A DNA stretch of 64,000 bases from Helichrysum umbraculigerum (Eukaryota; Streptophyta; Magnoliopsida; Asterales; Asteraceae): NCBI GenBank assembly GCA_949592205.1, contig CATIUR010000001.1, forward strand, positions 310,834,250-310,898,249. The letters run 5' to 3'. Position numbers and translations under genes: made by a program. The number at the start of each line of letters is the position of its first letter. Position 1 is the first letter of the stretch. This document shows, piece by piece, positions 1-11,117 of the stretch. The notes under the pieces were generated by a model, which was given only the letters and a program-made list of their open reading frames with translations, searched no databases and was not told the DNA's origin.

Positions 1-2
1 GC

Positions 3-2696
3 GCACCATACCGTTTAGCCCCATCCGAACTTCAGGAGTTGTCCTCTCAGTTACAGGAACTTCTGGTTCGAGGATTCATTAGACCGAGTTCTTCACCTTG
101 GGGAGCTCCGGTCTTATTTGTCAAAAAGAAGGACGGTTCATTCCGAATGTGCATCGACTACCGAGAGTTGAACAAATTGACCGTCAAAAACCGATACCCA
201 CTTCCTCGCATTGATGATCTATTCGACCAACTTCAGGGTTCAAGTTTCTACTCAAAAATCGACCTGCGATCAGGTTATCATCAGTTACGAGTTCGCGACG
301 CCGATATTCCAAAAACTGCTTTCAGAACTCGTTACGGGCACTACGAATTCCAAGTGATTCCCTTTGGTCTAACCTACGCACCGGCTGTATTCATGGACCT
401 CATGAACCGGGTGTGCAAACCTTACCTCGATAAGTTTGTCATTGTCTTTATCGATGACATACTCATTTACTCGCGCAACGAGCAAGAACATGCGCAACAC
501 CTCAGAACCATTCTAGAACTACTCAGACACGAGGAGCTTTATGCCAAATTCTCTAAGTGTGAGTTCTGGATACAAACCGTTCAATTCCTAGGTCACGTGA
601 TCGACAGTCAGGGAATTCACGTTGACCCATCAAAAATCGAGGCTATCAAAGACTGGCAAGCACCCACCTCTGCAACTGAAGTACGACAATTCTTGGGTCT
701 TGCTGGGTACTATCGGCGATTTATCGAAAATTTCTGTAAAATAGGTCAACCACTCACGGTACTGACTCAGAAGGACAAAAGGTTCGATTGGACCGACAAA
801 CAAGAGTCAGCGTTCCAACTCTTGAAACAAAAGCTTTGCAGTGCTCCAATTCTATCCTTACCCGAAGGCACCGATGACTTCGTGGTATACTGCGATGCTT
901 CTCATCAAGGTCTTGGTTGCGTGCTGATGCAACGAGACAAAGTTATTGCCTATGCCTCACGACAGCTGAAAATTCACGAAAAGAACTACACCACTCACGA
1001 TCTCGAACTTGGAGCTGTCGTTTTTGCTCTCAAAATCTGGAGACATTATCTCTACGGCACTAAGTGCACCATCTTTACCGACCACAAAAGTCTCCAACAC
1101 ATCTTCGATCAGAAGGATCTCAATATGAGGCAACGTCGATGGGTAGAGTTGCTTACCGATTACGATTGCGAGATCAAGTACCATCCGGGGAAGGCTAATG
1201 TTGTGGCCGACGCCCTCAGTCGAAAGGAACGATCAAAACCCCTTCGAGTCCGAGCCCTCAGTATGACCATTCATAACGATCTTACCATTCGAATTCATAC
1301 TGCTCAGATCGAAGCCCTGAAATCTGAAAACATAAAAAATGAAGCCTTGCGGGGCATTGACAAACAATTTGAAATCAGACCTAACGGGATTAGGTATTTC
1401 TCAAACCGAATCTGGTTGCCAAATTTCGGAAACTTACGAGACTTGGTGATGGACGAGGCTCACAAGTCTAAATATTCTATTCATCCGGGATCCGATAAGA
1501 TGTACCACGGTATCAAGGAATTTTATTGGTGGCCGAACATGAAAGCCGAAATCGCCACTTATGTCAGCAAGTGTCTTACTTGCTCGAAAGTCAAAACCGA
1601 ACATCAGAAACCTCCTGGTTTACTCCAACAACCTGAAATCCCTGAATGGAAATGGGAACAAATTGCCATGGATTTCATAACCAAACTACCCAAGTCGTCG
1701 AGCGGTTGCGATACCATTTGGGTGATCGTCGATCGTCTCACCAAATCTGCTCATTTTCTGGCAATCAATGAAAACGATAAAATGGAACGCCTTACACAAA
1801 TCTACATCAAGGAAATCGTTTCTCATCACGGTGTTCCAATCTCGATCATCTTTGACAGGGATGCCCGTTTCACCTCTCACTTTTGGCAATCACTTCAAAA
1901 AGCATTGGGTACCCGTCTCGATATGAGTACCGCGTACCACCCTCAAACCGATGGCCAAAGTGAACGAACCATTCAAACACTGGAAGGCATGCTACGAGCC
2001 TGCGTAGTTGATTTCGGTACAAACTGGGAAAGACATCTACCGTTGTGCGAATTTTCGTACAATAACAGCTATCACGCCAGCATTAAGGCTGCACCTTTTG
2101 AGGCACTGTACGGTCGTAAGTGCCGATCACCGATCTGTTGGACTGAAGTGGGAGATAGTCAACTCACTGGTCCTGAAATCATACACGCCACCACTGAGAA
2201 AATTGTGGAAATCCAAAACCGACTCAAAGCCGCACGTGATCGTCAGAAAAGTTATGCTGACGTGAGACGCAAACCACTCGAGTTCCAAGTTGGGGATCGA
2301 GTACTCTTGAAAGTATCGCCTTGGAAGGGCGTCATTCGTTTTGGCAAACGTGGGAAGTTAAATCCCAGATACATCGGGCCTTTTGAGACCCTCGAACGGA
2401 TTGGCCCCGTAGCTTATCGATTGCAGCTGCCATCCGAACTCAGCAGCGTGCACCCTACTTTTCATACTTCAAACTTGAAGAAGTGTCTGTCTGATGAGAC
2501 ACTTATTATTCCACTAGATGAAATTCGTGTTGACGATAAACTTCTTTTCGTTGAGGAACCCGCTGAAATTATGGACCGTGAGGTCAAACAACTGAAACAA
2601 AGTCGTATTCCCATCGTCAAGGTCAGATGGAATTCGCGGCGTGGTCCGGAATTCACCTGGGAACGGGAAGACCAAATGCGACTCAAATATCCTTAA
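3..2696 (+). CDS. Gy1 Pol polyprotein (RT-RNase H-integrase-chromodomain), 5' partial
   Basis: Open from base 3 to the TAA at 2694-2696, 897 codons, without a stop. It copies retroelement RNA into DNA and integrates it. Seen in order (residues of the visible part): RT with FIDDILIYS near 150, whose DD is catalytic; RNase H with YCDASHQG near 296 and VADALSR near 403; integrase HHCC zinc finger near 493-530 (ends CLTCSK); integrase catalytic D in AMDF (about 556), D in FDRDAR (about 618) and E in SERTIQ (about 654); chromodomain-like segment 853-897. All catalytic residues that I can see are present. The RT has YAPAVFMDL where Gy2 has TNAPAVFMDL, and the integrase has IIFDRD where Gy2 has IISDRD. 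The true start is upstream of the window, so the TTG at 39 should not be read as a start. Confidence 0.96.
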   Translation, partial: APYRLAPSELQELSSQLQELLVRGFIRPSSSPWGAPVLFVKKKDGSFRMCIDYRELNKLTVKNRYPLPRIDDLFDQLQGSSFYSKIDLRSGYHQLRVRDADIPKTAFRTRYGHYEFQVIPFGLTYAPAVFMDLMNRVCKPYLDKFVIVFIDDILIYSRNEQEHAQHLRTILELLRHEELYAKFSKCEFWIQTVQFLGHVIDSQGIHVDPSKIEAIKDWQAPTSATEVRQFLGLAGYYRRFIENFCKIGQPLTVLTQKDKRFDWTDKQESAFQLLKQKLCSAPILSLPEGTDDFVVYCDASHQGLGCVLMQRDKVIAYASRQLKIHEKNYTTHDLELGAVVFALKIWRHYLYGTKCTIFTDHKSLQHIFDQKDLNMRQRRWVELLTDYDCEIKYHPGKANVVADALSRKERSKPLRVRALSMTIHNDLTIRIHTAQIEALKSENIKNEALRGIDKQFEIRPNGIRYFSNRIWLPNFGNLRDLVMDEAHKSKYSIHPGSDKMYHGIKEFYWWPNMKAEIATYVSKCLTCSKVKTEHQKPPGLLQQPEIPEWKWEQIAMDFITKLPKSSSGCDTIWVIVDRLTKSAHFLAINENDKMERLTQIYIKEIVSHHGVPISIIFDRDARFTSHFWQSLQKALGTRLDMSTAYHPQTDGQSERTIQTLEGMLRACVVDFGTNWERHLPLCEFSYNNSYHASIKAAPFEALYGRKCRSPICWTEVGDSQLTGPEIIHATTEKIVEIQNRLKAARDRQKSYADVRRKPLEFQVGDRVLLKVSPWKGVIRFGKRGKLNPRYIGPFETLERIGPVAYRLQLPSELSSVHPTFHTSNLKKCLSDETLIIPLDEIRVDDKLLFVEEPAEIMDREVKQLKQSRIPIVKVRWNSRRGPEFTWEREDQMRLKYP

Positions 2697-2756
2697 CTCT
2701 TCACTGATTCCACATCAAACACGACTTCGAGCTAAATTTCGGGACGAAATTCTTCT

Positions 2757-2769
2757 AACAGGGGGAAAA
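2757..2769 (+). promoter_or_regulatory. Gy1 polypurine tract
   Basis: AACAGGGGGAAAA lies directly against the TG of the 3' LTR, where plus-strand DNA synthesis is primed. Gy2 (12323-12335, reverse) and Gy3 (50164-50176) have nearly the same tract. Confidence 0.9.
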
Positions 2770-3639
2770 TGTAACACCCGCCAAATTAGGACTAGTAATT
2801 AGTGCCTAATCATATGTTAATACATGTAATTAGTTCCTGGTTAGGCTAATTAATGTATCGAATTATATATATTGTTGAATATATACGAAAAATGCGATTT
2901 GATTAAATCGTACGCAATTTAAATCGGATGTATTTCGATTCAACTTAATACGGACGTTGGTGACCAATTTTATTAAATAACGCTTTCATGTCAAAAATAT
3001 TATTATGATAATATTTCGTATTCAATACGTATCGTACAAACAAACCTTACACAATTTAAAATATTAAAACGCGCAAATTAAATAAACAAACTTACATTTT
3101 ATAATTCAATATATAAATTGATTAGTAAAACATTTAAATAAAATATCGCGTAATAATTTGTATTTTAAAATGCACCATTAATATTTAAAATAGTTATTTA
3201 ACGTTTAAACGACGGAGCAAACGAACATCGCGCGGGGAACGGGGACTGGAAAAATGGGAGGATAACCTCCCATTCCCCTTCTCTTTCTTCTCATTTATCA
3301 CTCAACTCTTTCTCTTTCTCTTCTCTTTTCTCTCAAGTTCCATCACCACCAACCCATTCAAAATCACCAAATAAACATACTAAACGCACTCGGATTTCGT
3401 GACTACTTTGGAATAAAAGACTCACCGCATCACGATCTACAACTCTATCTTTTCGGATTTCTCATCCGACAATTTGTAAGTTTCCGACAAATCCCGAAAT
3501 CTCTCGTTTTTAAATGTTTTCACTTTCTAGTAGTTTGTAACAACTCATAATGTCCCTAGAAGGGTTGGGTAAAAATATTGGAACGATCGGAAACCCAAAA
3601 ACACGATTTTTGCTCGAAATCCGTCGAACAGTCCTTAGT

Positions 3640-4265
3640 GTCGCTAAAATGCCAAAAACAGTGCTAGCGACACTTCAGTGTCGCTATGCCTCTCTGTCGC
3701 CCCTATAGCGACACTACTTAAGTGTCGCTATCACACATATACCGTCACTTCGGTAGTGATGCAAGCCTATAATTATCAGCAGAAACCATGCGACACTTCG
3801 TAAGTGTCACTATCATCAGTAGAAACCCGTACTTTCAGCAGAAACAAGTGACGTCCGGTTACTACTGATGACGTCACCCGAACCTCATACCGTCACTTCA
3901 AGAGTGACGCATACACTATTTAACGACACTTCTCTAGTGCCGCCCTATATGTTACCCGACACTACTTAATGACACTCCCTTAGTGCCGCCATACTCTTTT
4001 ACCCGACACTTCTTTAGTGTCGCTATATTGCACGTCACTTCTTAAGTGACGCCTAAATGTCAGAAAATCATTCTCTTATACGACACTGCTTGAGTGCCGC
4101 AATGTTACGGAACCCGTCACTTCTTAAGTGACGCATAAATGTGATACACGACACTATCTTAGTGACGCATACCCTTATACTGACACCAATACCCGACACT
4201 TCACAAGTGACGCATAGAACACATAAGTGACGCATATAGTGTCGCATAAAACAGCAGGTTTTCTA
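3640..4265 (+). repeat. Array of short palindromes in the Gy1 LTR
   Basis: At least a dozen short inverted repeats with arms such as GCGACACT/AGTGTCGC and CGTCACTT/AAGTGACG, separated by 20-60 bases of unrelated AT-rich sequence. Clear examples: 3666-3685 (9-bp arms), 3707-3729, 4033-4051 and 4115-4133. In Gy2 the same LTR interval carries a different palindrome family. Confidence 0.88.
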
Positions 4266-4990
4266 ACTAAAATTTCACTAAGTGTCGAACTTTTACAACC
4301 TCAAATCCTTATACGATACGACTTGTAAAACACTTTGGGACACTTTTGTAAGTGCAAAACATCAATAACTTGATAATAATACTTGAAGTTTATTATTTCA
4401 AACTCGTCACCAACGGGTCGTACACTTTTCAAATACTTAAACTTATCAACCAAATAGTGGAGATTTGGACATTATAGTTGGACAAACAACTACAGGGGTG
4501 ATCTTTTGAGATACCCAATCATATTTATAACCATCACGTGTCGTGGACACCCTCAGGTTACAAGTCTTTGGACTTCACATTCGGCTAATCAACTTACGTT
4601 TGTTTAAACGCTTTCAGACTCAGGTGAGTCTCATAGCCCCTCTTTTTACTGTTTTACTCAGGGGTGTGATATACTGCTCAACTTTTAACATGTGAACGCA
4701 AGTACCAACTTTTCATATACTACATGAGTTTTTCGAAACTAATCATTTAAAGTCCTCCGTCAGCATAGTTGTTAATACGTTGTAGCGTGAATATTAGTAT
4801 ATGGTACCATATAGGATTGACCCTCCTCGTTCGGGTTAGCAAGCACTAACCGGGTAAACGGACGTACTAATATTTGGGAAGACGAATGTTGATTAGGCAT
4901 TCGTGGAGGCACCTCGCCCGGAATTCTCTATAGGGGACCCGGCCCTCGAGTTAAGCTCAACTATGTGCTCATGGCTGTATACACGATGAT

Positions 4991-5076
4991 TATCATTTAA
5001 TTGCTGGATGCAATTCATTATTTAATTGCTGGATGCAATTCATTATTTAATTGCTGGATGCAATTCATTATTTAAA
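4991..5076 (+). repeat. 25-bp tandem repeat, about 3.3 copies
   Basis: Unit contains TTTAATTGCTGGATGCAATT, repeated head to tail with essentially no divergence, so expansion is recent. It lies in the downstream third of the Gy1 LTR and I do not see it in the Gy2 LTRs. Confidence 0.92.
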
Positions 5077-5447
5077 TCTTGCGGTTCATACGATATTACT
5101 TGATTTCAAACCTGTGAGCTCACCAGCTTTATAGCTGACCTTTTTAGCATATATCGCAGGTACCCAGCAGTAGGATGTTTCTGCTTCAGGATTTAGCTCG
5201 AGTCAGCATACAGACGATTGAGATTTTCTTGCATTAGTATATTTTGTACAAGTACTTATGTACTGAAATCTCATTTTATTTAAACTCGAGCTATGTAAAG
5301 CTTTAAATGTTGTAAACATTTCAGTTATCAATATATTTTGTTCAAACGACGCATATAGAGTCGTTTGCTATATATCATTGTGCTTTGTTATTGATTAGTA
5401 ACACCCAAATCAAGCTTCCGCAAATCATCAAATTTGGGGGTGTTACA

Positions 5448-5678
5448 CAAAGGGTGTGAGTGACTCTCACACATCAGCCCGTTACATAGGCAAAAACCAC
5501 TACATAACAAGCATAGCTAAAACCAACATCACATGGACCACCCTGCTAACACAGCTAAACCTTATGTATATGACATGCCATATACATAGAGACAACATAG
5601 GTCAATCTAAAATAAAAAGGTAACACAACCAATATAAAGTAAACGAGCATGTAATCATCATGTCTTTACTTCTAACCA
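5448..5678 (-). other. LINE-1 3' UTR, truncated by Gy1
   Basis: Non-coding. It aligns in reverse to 23886-24160 of LINE-2 over segments such as the one containing GCCTATGTAACGGGCTGA, so the two LINEs belong to one family. The poly-A tail is missing because Gy1 sits in front of it. Confidence 0.85.
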
Positions 5679-8600
5679 TTAAGAAACACACGAACTAGGC
5701 AGATTCCAAGCATCCATCATCTTCAACACTTGAGACGTCTTCTTAAATCTGAATGTAAGCAGCTTCAGACGAACAATCGAAATGATGGTGTCACGGACTT
5801 GAGCAACAGATCTAGTATTCCTGCGAAAAAGTCGATTATTCCTCTCTTGCCAAATGTAGTATGAAGTTGCAGCAATCAGAATACGTCCGGCTATACTTCT
5901 AGCTTTCCTCGATTTGGATATAGGCGGAATCCAATCAATAATATCCTCCCAACAACCGGATATATCTTGCATTCCCACCAAGTGTTTAACCGAAGACCAA
6001 ACCTGCAAGGAAAATACGCATTCAAAGAAGAGATGGTTATGAGAATCCTGGACCAGCTTACACAAAGGACACCTAAGCAGGTTTAAGTTAGTAGAAGGAC
6101 CAACATCCCATTGCTTAAGAGTGTCTTGTGTCTTCAACTTCCTTCGCATGACCAGCCACAGATGGAAAGCATGTCGTGGGATACAATGCGGAAACCATAC
6201 AATATGAGCCCATGGTATCTCCACACTATTATCCCTGATAGTATCCCACACACGAGTAACAGAGAACTCCCTTCGATTTCCATTCCGATCACTCCATAAA
6301 AACTTATCCTTCTGATTCGAATGCAACGTAGGACAAGCAATCTGATTTAGAATGGGAAATCGAACATACCACTCAACCGGCCATTTCCAAGCACCTTCAT
6401 GAACCAACTCCGCTAGCTTATCTTTAATAGAAAATCCAGCATTCGTAATTCGCCTAGGCGAAATGAAACTACTAAGAGGGCTAACGGCACACCACCTGTC
6501 AAACCAAATATTAGTCAACAAACCATTACCAATTTGGGACCACACAGAGGGCCGGATAATATCCCTGATTTGAAGAAGTTTTCTCCACCCCCAACTCATA
6601 GCTCCACACTCTTTAACATCCCAAAAACTTCTACCCTTCAGCTTATAAGAATGTATCCACTTAACCCAAAGGGATTCCCTATAGTTAAGGATACTCCAAA
6701 TATGAGATGACATCAGGGAGATATTAAAAGTAACCAAGCTCCGAATACCTAATCCACCTTCAATTTTGGGTAAACAAACCGAATCCCAATCAACTTTAGC
6801 CTTTCCCCTCTTCATATCACCTTGACACCAAAGGAACCCACGCATGATTTGCTCAATGTCTTGAATAATACGCTGAGGGAGAATGAAAACCGAGGCCCAA
6901 TATACATGAAGAGAAGATAGAACCGATTGAATAAGTTGTACCCTTCCCGCAAACGATAGACACTTATTCTTCCAACTACCAATACGATTCTTTACCTTTT
7001 CCACCAATACCGCACAATCCCTATATGATAATTTTGTTGAGATAAGAGGAACACCAAGGTATTTGACAGGCAAAACCCCTTCCTCAAACGGCATAGAATC
7101 AAGAATAGAGCGTTTAACCGAAAGCACAACATTGCAAAAGAAGGCTGTACTTTTTGGTATACTAGGGGTAAGCCCCGACATGTTCTTAAAATCATTCAAT
7201 CCGTCCATAATCACACGGGCTGAGTTGGTGTCCCCACGAGCAAACAAGAAAAGATCATCCGCAAAACATAAATTAACAATCTTTTGCTCCTCACACCTTC
7301 TGTGAAAACAAAACTTCTCATCCTCTCTAACCTTACGCTGCAAGATCTGAGTTAAGACTTCCATTACCAGAGTAAATAGATAAGGAGACATTGGATCCCC
7401 TTGTCTAAGACCCCTTTTGCCTTTAAAATACCCATGTAAGCTTCCATTAATGCTAATAGAAAATGAGGCACTAGTAACACAAGCCATTATCCAAGACACC
7501 ATTTTTGGGTGGAACCCAAACCCTCCAAGAATAATCTTCAGGAAGTTCCAATCCACAGTGTCATATGCCTTTTGAATATCAACTTTAAAAGCACATCTAG
7601 GAGGACCACGAGCACAATGGTAATTACGCATAAGTTCTTGAGTAAGCAATATGTTATCAGTAATCTTCCGACCAGGCACAAACGCAGATTGATTTATACT
7701 AACCACATCCCCTAATCCTTCTTGAATACGATTGGCAATCAGCTTACTAATGCACTTATAAATAACGTTGCAACAAGAAATAGGCCGATAATCGTTTACT
7801 CGAGAAGGAGTAGTGATTTTCGGCACAAGAGCAATAATCGTGTGATTTATTTCTTGGAGAAGCTTCCCATTACGAAAAAAATCATTCACCGCCAAACATA
7901 TATCATTGCCCACTATGTCCCATGCCTTCTTAAAGAAACACGAAGAAAACCCATCCGGACCCGGAGCTTGATTATCACCAATGGAAAAAATTGCCGATTT
8001 GATTTCCTCATTGGAAATAGATCTCACCATAGACTCTGACTTTCTCCCATCAAGACGTTTAGAAAACAGCCCCATATCCGGGACCATGGAAGAACAGCCC
8101 GCCACACCCAAAAAGTTCTCATAATGGCTAACAAAGACACTCGGAACATCATTACCCTCAAAAACAGCCCCCATATTATCCATGATCACTTCAATACGGG
8201 ATCGATTATGTCTCCCTTTAACTGCATTATGAAAATAGGCTGAGTTCGTGTCACCAAGTTTTAACCAATCAGCTTTTGCTTTCTGTTTAATAAACCTCTC
8301 CTCATCTAAAACCGCATTCTGATAAGCACTTAAATAATTAGCCGCTTCTTCTTGCAAAATCAGATTATGGGGATTCCTATCAAGATCACTTTGAGCTTTA
8401 TCAAGCTCGTTACGAAGCTTTTGAACCCGGGAATGCAGATTCCCTTGCTCAAATAAAAGTTTACGTAATGGAGTTTTAAGTGATTTGAGCTTTTTCACCA
8501 CCTTAAACATGTTGTGACCAGCAATCGGTTTTGACCATGCACTAGAAACCGCATCTTTAAACCCCTCTTTATGAACCAGAAAGTTAGAGAATTTAAAAGG

Positions 8601-9344
8601 CTTATGTCTATGAATGCGACCCATTGGAAGCCTCAAGACACATGGAGAATGATCAGAAATTCGGTAAGGTTGAAATACCGCAAATGAACCCGGAAACTCA
8701 TCAACAAATTTCACATTACCCATTACTCGATCAATCTTCTTCATAACACCACCACCCCCTTTAGGTTTTTGATTCCAAGTATAATGTAACCCAGTACAGT
8801 TTACATCCATAACTTCAATATCCTCTACACATTCTTTAAATTCCTGCATGGCAATATTATAGTGAGCACCATGAAGGTGATCCTCAAGATTAAGAGCTGC
8901 ATTAAAGTCCCCAAGTATAACCCAAGGATTACCACGCACAAACAATTTATGTTTACCAAGGTTATGCCACAATTCTCTACGCCGAGTATATACATTATCC
9001 GCGTAAACAAAAGAACAAAAGAAATCTTTGTTATTCAGTTTTATTCGAACTTGAATGTGCATAACCTGATTTGACATGTCCAACACCATAACATCCACGA
9101 CATCCGGATTCCATCCCAAAATAATACGGGAACCTTTAGAACAAAGGTTCCCATTAGACGTCCAAGACCAATTACGAAGCACCTTTTGACAGATACCTTG
9201 TAGACTAGACACATCAACATGAGATTCCAATATCGCACAAACACTCAAGTGATTGTCATTGATCACCTGACGAACCTCTTTCTGTTTAGGGGTGTGGTTC
9301 AAACCCCTAATATTCCAAGAGGCAAGACTAAACATTGGAAACAT
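5679..9344 (-). CDS. LINE-1 ORF2: endonuclease / reverse transcriptase / zinc-binding RT domain
   Basis: The frame is open from 9473; I place the start at the ATG at 9344, just before the endonuclease motif SLASWNIRGLN, which gives about 1221 residues and overlaps the ORF1 stop by 17 bases. Counting from 9473, visible domains are: APE-type endonuclease with GDFNAAL near residue 188 and RISDHSPC near 270; RT with YRPISCCN and the catalytic FADDLF near 735; C-terminal zf-RVT region near 1100-1160 (CPLCK...HLFFEC). The enzyme nicks target DNA and primes cDNA synthesis from the nick. No stop or frameshift, so this half of LINE-1 is intact although ORF1 is not. LINE-2 is a second, broken copy of its 3' half. 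Confidence 0.93.
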   Translation of the reverse strand: MFPMFSLASWNIRGLNHTPKQKEVRQVINDNHLSVCAILESHVDVSSLQGICQKVLRNWSWTSNGNLCSKGSRIILGWNPDVVDVMVLDMSNQVMHIQVRIKLNNKDFFCSFVYADNVYTRRRELWHNLGKHKLFVRGNPWVILGDFNAALNLEDHLHGAHYNIAMQEFKECVEDIEVMDVNCTGLHYTWNQKPKGGGGVMKKIDRVMGNVKFVDEFPGSFAVFQPYRISDHSPCVLRLPMGRIHRHKPFKFSNFLVHKEGFKDAVSSAWSKPIAGHNMFKVVKKLKSLKTPLRKLLFEQGNLHSRVQKLRNELDKAQSDLDRNPHNLILQEEAANYLSAYQNAVLDEERFIKQKAKADWLKLGDTNSAYFHNAVKGRHNRSRIEVIMDNMGAVFEGNDVPSVFVSHYENFLGVAGCSSMVPDMGLFSKRLDGRKSESMVRSISNEEIKSAIFSIGDNQAPGPDGFSSCFFKKAWDIVGNDICLAVNDFFRNGKLLQEINHTIIALVPKITTPSRVNDYRPISCCNVIYKCISKLIANRIQEGLGDVVSINQSAFVPGRKITDNILLTQELMRNYHCARGPPRCAFKVDIQKAYDTVDWNFLKIILGGFGFHPKMVSWIMACVTSASFSISINGSLHGYFKGKRGLRQGDPMSPYLFTLVMEVLTQILQRKVREDEKFCFHRRCEEQKIVNLCFADDLFLFARGDTNSARVIMDGLNDFKNMSGLTPSIPKSTAFFCNVVLSVKRSILDSMPFEEGVLPVKYLGVPLISTKLSYRDCAVLVEKVKNRIGSWKNKCLSFAGRVQLIQSVLSSLHVYWASVFILPQRIIQDIEQIMRGFLWCQGDMKRGKAKVDWDSVCLPKIEGGLGIRSLVTFNISLMSSHIWSILNYRESLWVKWIHSYKLKGRSFWDVKECGAMSWGWRKLLQIRDIIRPSVWSQIGNGLLTNIWFDRWCAVSPLSSFISPRRITNAGFSIKDKLAELVHEGAWKWPVEWYVRFPILNQIACPTLHSNQKDKFLWSDRNGNRREFSVTRVWDTIRDNSVEIPWAHIVWFPHCIPRHAFHLWLVMRRKLKTQDTLKQWDVGPSTNLNLLRCPLCKLVQDSHNHLFFECVFSLQVWSSVKHLVGMQDISGCWEDIIDWIPPISKSRKARSIAGRILIAATSYYIWQERNNRLFRRNTRSVAQVRDTIISIVRLKLLTFRFKKTSQVLKMMDAWNLPSSCVS

Positions 9345-9860
9345 TAGTCCCGAGAGTGCTTGCCCCCTTAGAAATAAAACTAGAAGTCTCGCGTGGTTGT
9401 GGAGGAGTAGACTTGATATCCATAAAACTGGCCGTTTCATTAAATATATTTTCCACCTCCTCATCATCCTCATCTATAAGTATCCCTTTCCCATTTGGTT
9501 TCTTACCCACCATTTCAGGTCCCATAGTATCCATACTAATCTGTTCCTCTTCGTTTTCCAACGCCGAAAATGCATTTGAAGTTACCACATTGGCTGTAGA
9601 AGAACCCCCTTTGTTATTAGTCTTCCGAATCGGCCGATACTCAAATTTTGGCTTAGGCTTAGGCATTGGGATACCTTTGGAACTTCCAGCCATCTTTTGA
9701 GTTTTCTTTGGCATGTGAAACCCATCATCCACCTCTTTCTCTCTACCATTAGGAACTACTTTAATAGCTTTTGGACATGAAGCACATGTGTGCCCAAAAA
9801 TTTTACAAGTATCACATCTTGGAGGCTTCCATTCATATTAAATACGGACTTTTTCACGGG
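9328..9860 (-). pseudogene. LINE-1 ORF1, 3' part (zinc knuckle and tail)
   Basis: This is the continuation of ORF1 on the far side of Gy2. Joined to 21725-20372 with one copy of the TAAAA duplication removed, the total is 1887 bases, exactly 629 codons, so the reading frame is restored. An in-frame TAA stands just upstream of a CCHC zinc knuckle (CDTCKIFGHTCASC, pattern CX2CX4HX4C) near 9820-9790, so ORF1 carries a nonsense codon besides the insertion. The tail is basic and proline-rich, then acidic, and ends at 9328, overlapping the ORF2 start. ORF1 proteins of this kind bind the LINE RNA (family knowledge). Confidence 0.88.
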
Positions 9861-9865
9861 TAAAA
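9861..9865. repeat. Target-site duplication of Gy2, left copy (TAAAA)
   Basis: TAAAA directly before TGTAACACC; the same five bases follow the other end at 20372-20376. Confidence 0.95.
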
Positions 9866-11025
9866 TGTAACACCCCCAAATTTAATGATTTGCGGAAGCA
9901 TACTTGGGTGTTACTAATCAATATACAAAGCACCAGATATACAGCAAACGACCTCTAAATGAGACGTTTTGTAAAATAATTACATTTCATAATTAAATCG
10001 TTTGAAAACATATAGTTTTCTTTACAAAAATATATAAGCCTAGAGTCCGCGTATGTGGCGGGAGATTCTATTACATAACCATAGTTACAAAAGATAATGC
10101 CAAAGAATCTCCGTAAAATGCAGTTTGGAAATCATGCGACTCTAGCTAGTAATCCTGGAGTGATCCTACTCCGTAAATGTACCTGAGAATACATGCTAAA
10201 AATGGTCAACCAGAAGGTTGGTGAATCTCACAGGTTTATCAGTAAATAATCAGTTTGAACACAAGATTTCATCAGTAGTGCCCGTAGGCGTATATCAAGT
10301 ATTTGCAAATCTCGCAAAAGTAAAGTAATCAAGTTATACCGTTGCCATGAGGCTCATAATCGAAGCTTAACCCGTAAATAATCAGTTGCTCCCGTGACAT
10401 GCTCGAAATTGAGCAAGCATAAGTAACGAAATAATAGTCGCCCGTTTATACATAACGGTTCGTGGTAGCGCTACTACCCCGGGCGGGGAGGGTCATTTCC
10501 CTAATGGATCCATTAACTACTGTTCGCGCTTAAGTACATAACTAACGATATATGATGGAGAGACTTCAGTAAATAGTAAGTAACTCATGCAATTCCGTTT
10601 GGTATAGTAAACAGTTTAGTACTTGTGTTCAAGAAAATCAGTAGCATGCATCTCCCCCAATAAGTTAAAACAGTAAAAGTGGGGCCGTAAGACTCACCTG
10701 AGTCTTTGCAAGTGCGTTTATATCAATAAACGAGTAAGTAATATCAACAGCTGGTTCTCCGAACCCGTAACCTTTAAATGCCTAAACATATAAAGTTAAG
10801 TAAGTAGATGTCTCGCAAGACCATCTAGGCTAGTTGTCTACACAACTCGTTATGTCCAAGTGTTTGTTTAGTAATCCGTTTGTAGTTTGAAAACAAGTAT
10901 GGCCCATTGGTGACGGTTTGTAATAATGATTCAAAGTGTTATCATTATTTGTATCGTTGAATCAGGTTTCGTTATTTGTAAGTGTTCAACACTTAGTGTG
11001 AAAAGTATTTACAACATTTAATGAC

Positions 11026-11117
11026 GGGGGTCCGGGGGCAGCGCCCCTGGTAGCGGGGTCCAAGGGGCGGCAGCCCCTGGCGGGGTCCAAGGGGCAGATC
11101 CCCTGGCTGGGGTCGAG
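11026..11117 (-). repeat. G/C-rich hairpin array in the Gy2 LTR
   Basis: Three to four units combining GGGGTCC with hairpins of the form GGGGC-n-GCCCC. A copy is in the other LTR at about 19065-19156. Similar GGGG...CCCC hairpins are common in plant LTRs (general knowledge); runs of four G also allow quadruplex folding. Confidence 0.85.

Larger units (their letters stand above)
1..5447 (+). mobile_element. Gy1: 3' half of a Ty3/gypsy chromovirus LTR retrotransposon
   Basis: The window opens inside pol; gag, protease and the 5' LTR lie to the left, outside. Visible order is reverse transcriptase, RNase H, integrase, chromodomain-like tail, polypurine tract and a 2678-bp 3' LTR (TGTAACACC...GGTGTTACA). 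This domain order and the C-terminal tail mark a chromovirus; the Tekay lineage is my inference. Gy1 sits in the 3' UTR of LINE-1: bases from 5448 onward match, in reverse, the 3' UTR of LINE-2 near 24120-24160. The five bases 5448-5452 (CAAAG) should be one copy of its target duplication; the other is outside. Gy1 and Gy2 are closely related in protein and LTR ends. Confidence 0.96.
2770..5447 (+). repeat. Gy1 3' LTR
   Basis: 2678 bp from TGTAACACCC to GGTGTTACA, matching both ends of the Gy2 LTRs. No coding. It holds a pyrimidine-rich stretch at about 3275-3335 (likely the transcribed leader, by analogy with the CT-rich leaders of the other LTRs here), a long array of short palindromes (3640-4265) and a 25-bp tandem repeat (4991-5076). 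I found no convincing TATA box just upstream of the CT-rich tract. Confidence 0.93.

Noticed and set aside
3640..4265. Regularly spaced palindromes resembling a CRISPR array
   Set aside because: Repeat units vary, spacers are irregular and AT-rich, and the location is a plant LTR; CRISPR arrays are not expected in a plant nuclear genome.
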